A DNA stretch of 31,869 bases from a virus. The notes below the pieces were generated by a model, which saw only the letters and a program-made list of their open reading frames with translations, ran no database searches and was not told where the DNA came from. Within the stretch, counting starts at the first letter, position 1. Each line of letters begins with the position of its first letter. Shown in pieces: positions 18,101-23,100 of the stretch. The position numbers and the translations under genes are program-made. The stretch spans positions 1-31,869 of the IMG/VR virus record IMGVR_UViG_3300017762_000034; one strand, written 5' to 3'.

Positions 18101-19580
18101 CATCAATTGTACCATTTACATATGCACTAGCACCTATTGTAGTTGCAAATTTAACGTCAAATATTTTTGCTCTAGAACCAGTGTTAACACCTTTTACAAT
18201 TAAACCAGATACTAATGTAGCAAGACCTGTATTGTTTTGGAAAGAAACACGGAACTGCTGTGGTCCAAAAATTTGATGACCAACTGGGAATGATGTACCA
18301 AAATCACCATTAGCTTCTCTGTCAACGATAACTCTTTGCTTATCGTCAAAGACCATAGCAAAATCCCAAGTAGCAACTGCATCGCCATTGGAATCAATTT
18401 GGTCACGATAAGTAACACCAATTACATAGTTCTTATCACCAAACTTAACAATGTGTTTGCCAGGATTAGCAGGACGAATGATGACCAAACGTAGGTTATC
18501 ACCAACGATGGAAGAATCGGGTGGTAGTGAAATTGGGTTATCTTCTACATAATCACCACCAGATACAATAATAGTTTCTTTAACACCAGGCGTTTTCCAT
18601 GCCTCTTGTGCTGCTTTTTTAATTGTTCTAACAGGGTTTACAGCAGATCGACCATCATTAAGGTCAGAACCAATCTGTTGTGAAACGTAAATACGACCAC
18701 CAACGTCATTCGTTGCTAGGTTGAGGACGTATTCTGTAGTAGCAATCTTGTCTGATCTATCACCCAATAGAGGTGTAATAGATCTTGGGAATACACCAGA
18801 GTCTCCAGTATCATTATATCTAAACTCATTTGGATCGTTGACGCGGAAACCAATGTGTTTGAAGTCAACATCACCGTTTTTGATGATACCATCAACGTGT
18901 TCTGGAGCTTCAGAACCAGTTTGACCAGTATTTAATGCTTGATAAACATTAGCTCCAAAATATCTGTAAGAATCTTTTTGTAGAATAACATTAGCAGACC
19001 ATAAAATGCCTGTGTTATTCATGTAATTCTTCAGGTTTGGACCCCTGAAGTTAGCATCTGGAGTAATAAAGTTGTCAATATCTAGGTTTAGAATTCTTGC
19101 CGTATCAGAAATGATAGACGTAGATGTTCTAATAGCACCATTAATATCAAGTTCATAATCAACAGTATCAAGGAAAGCAGTAGCAGTAGCACCAGAACCA
19201 CCACCTTCAGAAATAGTAACAATTGGAGCAATGGTATATCCGCTGCCAGGATTATTAACAGCAATTGTAGTTACTTTGCCATTAAAAGTAAATGCGGAAG
19301 CAAGAGCTTGTATACCACCAGCAGCATTAGGAGGTCCGATAGTTACTGTTGGGTTTACAGTAAATCCACTACCTGCAGTGTCGAGAACGATATTATTAAC
19401 TCTTTGCCCAGTTCGGTTAATACCGACACGGGGTAATTGCGTAGTAGAGTCTAACTCAGTTCGCAAGACTTCTTTTTCGTCTGCTCCTGTGCCAACTCTA
19501 ATCGTGGCTTCATTATCACCGATAAGTTTAGGATTTACGCCCCTAATCTTTTCTTTATCGGAATTAATATGAAAACTCAT
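9102..19580 (-). CDS. Giant modular tail-fibre-like virion protein, 3492 residues
   Basis: Starts at ATG 19580 (MSFHINSDKEKIRGVNPKL). Order of modules: GSGYT repeats ~61-138; a YxxGxTGxxxPxH module ~193-240 (FGANVYQALNTGQTGSEAPE); a pectate-lyase-like beta-helix start ~293-397 (GRIYVSQQIGSDLNDGRS); and VFLRNNREFIADEVVGRI ~770-790. Next are two copies of a helical module ending AMRNW ~912-1150, five copies of a FTCxxDGN beta repeat ~1155-1640, HTFV mini-repeats, and a second beta-helix part ~1800-1912 (ADGVLAESGGYCSITNSATN). Then come two pairs of GSGYT repeats ~2248-2600, two LDADxLDxxQG fibre repeats ~2660-2845, and a fibre shaft. The end is TVPNGTNCGSFGPITINNN...GGSWNIV, a familiar cyanophage fibre C-terminus. 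No S74 self-cleaving chaperone domain is seen. It probably forms a long or tail-collar fibre for host recognition; the size is extreme. GGGA precedes the start by seven bases. Confidence 0.85.
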   Translation of the reverse strand: MSFHINSDKEKIRGVNPKLIGDNEATIRVGTGADEKEVLRTELDSTTQLPRVGINRTGQRVNNIVLDTAGSGFTVNPTVTIGPPNAAGGIQALASAFTFNGKVTTIAVNNPGSGYTIAPIVTISEGGGSGATATAFLDTVDYELDINGAIRTSTSIISDTARILNLDIDNFITPDANFRGPNLKNYMNNTGILWSANVILQKDSYRYFGANVYQALNTGQTGSEAPEHVDGIIKNGDVDFKHIGFRVNDPNEFRYNDTGDSGVFPRSITPLLGDRSDKIATTEYVLNLATNDVGGRIYVSQQIGSDLNDGRSAVNPVRTIKKAAQEAWKTPGVKETIIVSGGDYVEDNPISLPPDSSIVGDNLRLVIIRPANPGKHIVKFGDKNYVIGVTYRDQIDSNGDAVATWDFAMVFDDKQRVIVDREANGDFGTSFPVGHQIFGPQQFRVSFQNNTGLATLVSGLIVKGVNTGSRAKIFDVKFATTIGASAYVNGTIDVQLQSGSFVEGEQFSYITSAGAGSAINLAITGQQGPNTLRFTQDPTGTIPGGTVVQLVGTPSTGNAFTGFYEVSAIDSTQSASNIWDVTFFPILNAPTWDATGVGGTYAINQATAQTENIDTTAIKSIRAEGEVVAVDEDYTTTLPISRLDFSLQGDPSITTGGFQNAQFGNAEDLGGVVFYTNALVGRTNTHEFKEGQEILIENLPTSNPDLSLLNGKQRIYKVLEDADGRCRRFVIPKKVPSITDANLDPGQFATVKSFSKVITLSLLNSPNTFPLSTPVERRFQDACVFLRNNREFIADEVVGRINRQFAKDYYQVSEITGGGDTFKVFLGQTPVTHTYVSGGTVKFENTTVNITNFSYDNIITGYATITVDSALSTLVEDDTIKLADILLSCDAGQKTYPSYSSPTSGDNTGSDGDEQCRQDVIHFVNALVRDLEFGSNFNIIEAAKKYILGGDIAYIKDEIVQNFRAIEYARELCILAMRNWRTGDGTPSDPIYSPVYSSVTRYFDDTVITATAGTPACADVKSAIDTLSFLWVDLITKNQNGTYLDAAYLIERNKYLIADQALRDTLGQFPLFSLDNTNERKCKRDLGITLSNLAKDLTFGGNENIVIAAESYFTQTALTGIPEAQRAETIFAYQRAKTYAIAAMRNWTDGSYVDLTPTNATYNASTGALEVIFPDPLIAPNVGDRIAFKEEAIAFQCTYNSVTGTHSSPLKTDDNYGKSHAITNVQSSGGVTTVTCNVGNAGAASGSSHSFVSAVTDGTIIVYNPTVLTSPIPRFEDWNILPDPNAGAPIAQHTPSTATYNPANGDFTMTVTGHSVTTSNSISLSPESFTFTCAMDGNATEHSLPQSGQTAYGNALAVTSTSADTFTINVGVSGPDQQWTPSDATYDPATGALVLTIGTGHGLSIGEGVVLDTDSLSFTCTMDGNTATKTYPRAGHDPYALRSIPIDSVSDTTITLNVGVSPANKLLTAQTGTTYNASTGELVLELGTQHGLDVNKGIVILDNSLAFTCDYNGDGNTTVETYPRPSDPASGASLNITAVSSSQHTATNAVYTASSGKLVITSAGHNFANGDYVKIANDSLTFTCDLDGNSVNKTYPRANYDKLSNKWVQISNVTTDTFEINTGLSSYTGTHAFVSALANGIERQTGTVTVNVGAGGAASGEAHTFVSGAAGSITQISQSAHTFVTAATNCLKHLPQSAHTFVRTTNNSVLVYSTGQTSQCSNVASSINTSMDLFEDILDGTVLSGATSRTSNSLYDTSQIISYPDNFVSDANNNRLAIRGDYDDYPIIEASPYTQNASVISFLGGGGAEVDGAKVKQPNCPFPGLELDGTASFPNQGKSMVASAFTIVSFGGTGYKVINDGYTQLVSVFVIFCADGVLAESGGYCSITNSATNFGTFALRGIGFRKDPYAFDIATISNVSSTPTGRTILTLSGLGREPLEHYVVKIDGYRNTNVDIEYFVDVVAGVTVGPPFSAQLTIDDGTGGAMDLTDIATGQAVSTSILSGKTINLHRPSIVNSSSHTWEFAGSGTNYLALPENGGTKVEAYEQVSENYGRVYVSGTDELGDFKVGTFARIENRTGNITFTGTVTISEVEFLKLKGGDVVVTGFDASNTLGGANSSDSKLPTQKAVKDYITNALGPYINKPYSTNAVPRALVELTDSGKISIDQIPALRPFSVFTVANQTERTALEGALAGDIAIQQDTSTSFILNNDNDSLFLGFNPDPALTFTIGDILTGSLTTGRIQSTEYRKGVVFQINISNGGSGYTVAPVVTFAGGNPEAGAVSAAATCTIANGQVVTVTINDFGGFRGGKGYTTAPNITFAAPTGAGTQAQGNALIESRIYGDIVNNIKIEDTDTVDDSTSPTANTVNITRVVNTSSFDANNWVSLSSNQIAASDITSGVIETDRLAVGGSANSFTFLRGDSSFALAMQSLKGAESRYFARLASQCTTGSSQMIFTTNSDVLIGHEVKNTVSGIQTNTNITGVITAAGLTTISLNNPVNATIPLGTIIEFERGASPLSFESTFTQGGFVDDVIISNAGSGYTNGQYFDVSLTGGTGTGLKVNIVVAGNVVTEITVTDGGTGYSSDFTVTSAPGVIGAGSSLVLESKVSTVNRQYANVSIDVQRVTDLTISADLYGTIGVSRYKKSQFNLGQAGNGSVELKTGADSGLDADLLDGVQGTFYLNASNMSAGTLSSDRLAGTYNIAISGTAGNTIRVLTGTNNPSSSPAPNNFSSGIVANTIFNSANGLTDGGTRNMTVTFRNGGSGFDAGFGGVRQLAFTDNDNMYLRGSGTGVGSFGTWAKVWTSLNDGLDSGLDADRLDNRQGTWYQNALNINEGTLSDNRLPRFISATNFRDNVSVKGFLGDPKFRIYFSGVILDTSATGVFAAGNPINLYNANAQAVGSFVIDSVVTNDDTADNFNDFTILIGRLNSGNFVGALTAGSASNRQPFDDFTLEDGNTVDVGKIVNNSGSGELRLGRTDGQSSSPAIYFRSSQLVSATPDDHYTAKFEAAGGNASLGSGTLALTVLNADAFTINGQKAWNEGNIQFSSANLGSYAVQRDSAGNFSAGTITASLTGAASLNVLKTGDTMTGSLVLTGAGSNLTVSGTATVNNTTTLTADLNVDNYTLFVDSSENKIGIGETVFTNRAGESYVKLRIRPSNFNSYGTVHGMDIAQFNGNWVDGSSGADSQFGLALTYNDTVRGGLLYDHRGSERMALWSSYGRIAFMVDPGRSGNEVPLTVGTEAMTIDYNGSVGISTSTPSSSFKLDVNGTSRFRNYVTLDSANDNSGAGMYFLGSSSQKNFRIGNQIGHSDAFEITASTAGGGQSWNGTPAFLVKGDNRIAINTNATSGTDPTNNQSRNYQLNVQGDINLNGQFFQNNQEFVTSRWTEASNGNDIYRLSKVGVKKQDPTYDLHVLGSTNIEGQTFVNQANTSVLYANGVRQWIDSYGIFKANSQVVAENITVPNGTNCGSFGPITINNNIVITVADGGSWNIV
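11050..11600 (-). repeat. Two LDADxLDxxQG fibre repeats
   Basis: Encodes DSGLDADLLDGVQGTFY with NMSAGTLSSDRLAG, and about 150 residues later DSGLDADRLDNRQGTWY with NINEGTLSDNRLPR. This repeat is widespread in phage tail fibres, and supports the fibre assignment. Confidence 0.8.
11780..12000 (-). repeat. GSGYT-type double module in the giant fibre (third pair)
   Basis: Encodes VDDVIISNAGSGYTNGQYFD and VTEITVTDGGTGYSSDFTV with Gly-rich turns, two units of the same beta module found in gp14. Confidence 0.7.
12560..12840 (-). repeat. GSGYT-type double module in the giant fibre (second pair)
   Basis: Encodes INISNGGSGYTVAPVVTFAG and VTVTINDFGG...KGYTTAPNITFAAP, with Ala/Thr/Gly linkers. DNA here is rich in repeated GTAGCAGC/ACCACC-type words. 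Confidence 0.7.
14470..14710 (-). repeat. HTFV mini-repeats
   Basis: Four short units in a row encode THAFVSALANG, AHTFVSGAAGS, SAHTFVTAATN and SAHTFVRTTNN, about 20-30 residues apart. A related SHSFVSAVTDG lies earlier, near 15830. Two copies share the 18-base word AATGTATGTGCAGATTGT (plus strand), so at least that duplication is recent. Confidence 0.75.
14640..16120 (-). repeat. Five tandem ~80-residue FTC/YPR beta repeats
   Basis: Five units share an NATYNASTGALxL strand, a GHGLSxGxxVxLDxxSLxFTC strand, a DGNxxxKTYPRxxDP turn and a SVSxTTxTINVG strand. The FTC-type motif falls near 15988, 15590, 15317, 15053 and 14827. The first copy is the most diverged (FQCTYN, SSPLKTDD instead of YPR) and has a longer spacing. 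Confidence 0.8.
16130..16845 (-). repeat. Duplicated helical CRRD...AMRNW module
   Basis: Two copies, 16630-16845 and 16130-16347. Each begins C(R/K)xD, continues with a DLxFGxNxxIxxAAxxY helix, and ends with (Y)AxxxAMRNWxxG. They are about 500 bases apart, separated by a related helical stretch (ACADVKSAIDTLSFLWVDLI). Confidence 0.75.
19167..19400 (-). repeat. GSGYT-type double module at the N-terminus of the giant fibre
   Basis: Encodes residues 61-138: VNNIVLDTAGSGFTVNPTVT and TIAVNNPGSGYTIAPIVTIS followed by GGGSGATATAF. Confidence 0.75.
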
Positions 19581-19615
19581 GGTGTTCCCGTGCTTTTGAC
19601 TTTTTTCCTATTCTA

Positions 19616-19623
19616 TATTTAGC
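19616..19623 (-). promoter_or_regulatory. T4-late-like promoter element GCTAAATA
   Basis: GCTAAATA on the minus strand, 6 of 8 matches to TATAAATA, lies just after the TGA stop of the 166-residue gene and 35 bases before the ATG of the giant fibre gene. The 44-base gap is the second longest in the window and otherwise holds only a purine-rich leader. Confidence 0.35.
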
Positions 19624-19624
19624 A

Positions 19625-20125
19625 TCAAGCCCATGCAATACTGATAACTTCTGTGGATGAAACCCACTTAATAGTTGCAGTTGTACCAGCTCTTACTGTG
19701 TTATAGCTAAAAACGTTTGTTCCACCAGTAGGTTCAATCCCCCAAGTTTCACCTGTAGGAATATCATCTTTAATTACTGTTTGGAAACTAGACATAATAT
19801 TTACATTTCCTGATCCATCACATGAGACCGCAGTCTCAAATTTGACAGCATATACAGTTCCTGAATCATTAACTGCAATGATGTTTCCTGTGACAAAATT
19901 TAAAGTAGAATTTGCAATAGGAATTTTTGTTCCTAATCCATCCAAGTCAAGAGTAGAGGTGTTAAGACCTCGTAAAATATAACGAGTTTGTGAACTATCT
20001 GTGAAATGCCTGTTCTTTACTTCTAGAGTATTAAAATCTTTTGCATTTCTTTCTTCATCAACAATAACAGTTTTGCCGATAGCAAATCCACCTTTAGAAT
20101 CAAATTTTTCGGTTGTAGTTGCCAT
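19625..20125 (-). CDS. Small virion structural protein, 166 residues
   Basis: Starts at ATG 20125, two bases after the TAA of the 1795-residue gene. It begins MATTTEKFDSKGGFAIGKTV and IVDEERNAKDFNTLEVKNRH, a fibre-like opening used in several cyanophage structural genes. A beta-rich body follows (RYILRGLNTSTLDLDGLGTK, NFVTGNIIAVNDSGTVYAVK) and a C-terminus TVRAGTTATIKWVSSTEVIS...WA. One Cys, no enzyme motif. It sits between two large fibre genes, so a fibre-connecting or tip protein is the likely role; this rests on position and composition only. Confidence 0.7.
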   Translation of the reverse strand: MATTTEKFDSKGGFAIGKTVIVDEERNAKDFNTLEVKNRHFTDSSQTRYILRGLNTSTLDLDGLGTKIPIANSTLNFVTGNIIAVNDSGTVYAVKFETAVSCDGSGNVNIMSSFQTVIKDDIPTGETWGIEPTGGTNVFSYNTVRAGTTATIKWVSSTEVISIAWA

Positions 20126-20127
20126 TT

Positions 20128-23100
20128 TTATTTCTTAGTAATAGTAGATACGATAGTGATCTCGATTTGATGACCAGTGGTGAGGTCTGATCCAACTGTA
20201 AAATTGATTCTAGCAAAGTTGCCAGATGTTCTTTCAAAAGTAGGGACAATTAGTTGTTGTCCTGTTCTGACATTACCATACTCTGTATGGAAGATGTCTG
20301 TTCCATTATCTATAATACCAAACTCAAAGAATTCTCTATCATTATTATTTAAGTTCTCAGCAACTACAACTGTCTTAGCTCCTACCGCTGCTTGAGCATC
20401 GTAGATATCAGATCCACTGGAGTTTGCAGAACCTTTTGTTAGAGTTACTTTTTCTGTCAAGATCTTAGTGTCTGCAAGTTCAAACTCTTTGAGATCTCCA
20501 TCAAAAACTTTTACTCCAGTAAAGTTACCTGTACCAAATGAGGTATTGAAATAAACATCACCTTGATTGTCAAGTCTAAGAACTGGGTCAACTGATAAAC
20601 CACCTGAAAGACCTAAGTCAAAATATTGCTTACTGGTATGTAAGAATGTTCTATCTGTTTGAGTATTATCAAGAGTTGTTTCAGCATTATCAAATGTCAT
20701 CAAGCTTGCTGTAATTTCAAACTCGCTAGATGTGCTTGAGATAATAGTATCTACGCTGTAGAATTCAAGTGCGGATGCGGTAAGACGCATCGTATTTGTT
20801 CCATCATTGTAGAAGTATAATATGTTTTCGTTTGCACCAGGTGCAGTTTCGGGAATAATATAAGTGTTTTGATCAACGTCTTTTACTCCACCAAGAGAAC
20901 CCCAGTTGGTTCCGTCATATCCTTCAAACTGACCAGCAGTTGTATTGAATCTAACACCACCCTGTATTACTGAACCTCTGTCTGCATCAGAACCAGATGG
21001 AAGTGCTAAACTGGTATTTGTATTACATACAATTTTCTTACCAGAGTTTGGTTGTAAAGTAATATCATTAAGATCTGTAGAGATAATGTTATCTCTAAGT
21101 CTTAAATCTCCATTGATTACTAAAGGAGAAGAACCTAATGGATCTAATCTAATTTCTTCAACGTCAACAAATGTTAGAGGACCAACTGCAAGACCCCAGA
21201 AAGTTAATGTGCAGCTACCATTAGTTACAGCACCACTTGTATGTGTAGGTTCATTACCACTTGTAGCAGTGTTACCTGCTACTGTAACTTCGTATAAATT
21301 ATTTTTGTGCTTTAGATATGCACCAACTAGTACAGGTGCATTAGCAATCCAATCTGTAAATGCTGGAGCAGATGTATTTGCAGACTTGATAGTCTCATTA
21401 GTTCTAAACTCTAATTCATTTGGTGTAAATTTAACAGTATTAGATCCATCATTGTAGAACCAAAGTGTGTTATCATTAGAACCAATTGAAAGTTCTGCAG
21501 TAATGTAAGTATTACCATCTAGATCTCTAATACCACCAAGTGAAGACCAAGAAGAGGAAGAAGCACTATAACCTTCATATTGATTACTATCTGTGTTATA
21601 TCTGATCGATCCATTTTCTGCGGCACTAGCACCAGGACGTTGTGCAGATGTACCAGCAGGAATGTTGATAGAACCAAAACCAGTAACTTTGGTGACCTTA
21701 CCAGTAGGTGCAGTTAGAACTAGGTCACTACCAGCATCGGTAGAAATAACATTATTCTCAATAGTTATTTTGTCATTGATATTTAATTTATCTGTAGTCT
21801 TAAGTTCACCCGAAGTAAGAACGTTACCGTCTGCCTGAGTAACAGTCAATCCACCAACTGTAAAGTCTGCAGTAGACTCTACAGAAGTTCCTGTTAAAGT
21901 AAGAGCAGCATCTGAGGTAATTAATGGAGTTGTAACGCTAGTGGTTGCTGCAACAGTTGTAGAAGAAACATCAGGAGCACTGAGAGTATCAATAGTACCT
22001 TCAGTAGCTTTAATATCAGCAACAGTTACCTCACCAGTAAGAACTTCCATTGTGACGATATTCACAGATGAAATATCCGTAGCTCTTAGAATTAATCCAC
22101 TACCAAATACTTTAGGATTATTTGGATCAATGGTGATTAATGCTTCTTGATTATCTTCACCACCTTCATTTTCATGACCAATACCAGAATTACAGAAATA
22201 GTAAAGGTTTGGAGTTACAGAAGTAACAGTTAGATCGAGATAGTCATTACCTTTCTCTACACCATCAGTATATTCAACACCAGAGAAATTAACAACCACA
22301 GCACCTGCTGTAGTTGGAAGAAGAGAAACAGTTACTTGAGTAGCACTATCAATAGAAACAACTCTTGTATCAGATGCTAATACACCAGCACCGCTAACAG
22401 TTGAAACAAGCATTCCTTCTACAATTCCTGTAGTGGATGCCACGGTTAGAGTATAACTAGCTACATCTAATGTTGTGCTAACATTCTCTACTAAACTTGG
22501 AGCATATGGTCCGTCTCTAAATTCACTAAGAGCAAATTGGTGACCAGATACACTGTTATCACTCAAATCAAATCTATAAGTGTTACCAACATAAATTGTC
22601 CACGATGGAGTAATTTGTGGTCCAGATCCAACGTCAATTAAGAATCTAAATTCAAGAACAGATGCTGTATCAACTGTATATTGTGTTCCAGCAGCACCAG
22701 TCTTAACAAATGTATTTCCAGAAGTAAATAAAGTTGCTTGATCTACTTCAATTAAGATAGTAGAAATATTACCACTGCCATCTAAAGCAATATCTACAAT
22801 TGTAACTGGGGTGGCAACATTTACGGTGTCTGCTGTAATTGTAATATCATCTGCAGGCGTAGCTCCACCAATTAAGTTACCAGCAATAGTTAAAGTATCA
22901 CTATTAGAGTATCCTAGACCAGCAGCATTGAGAGTTACGCCAATAATTAAACCATTGGTGCTTCTCTCTACATCAAATGTTGCACCACTACCACCACCAG
23001 CAGATGTTGATGCAACACCAGTAAATGATCCCTGCTCATCTGATGTGAATGTTAGGTTGATACTAGCAGTTTGAAGGAATGCAGCAGATAGTGTTACTTG

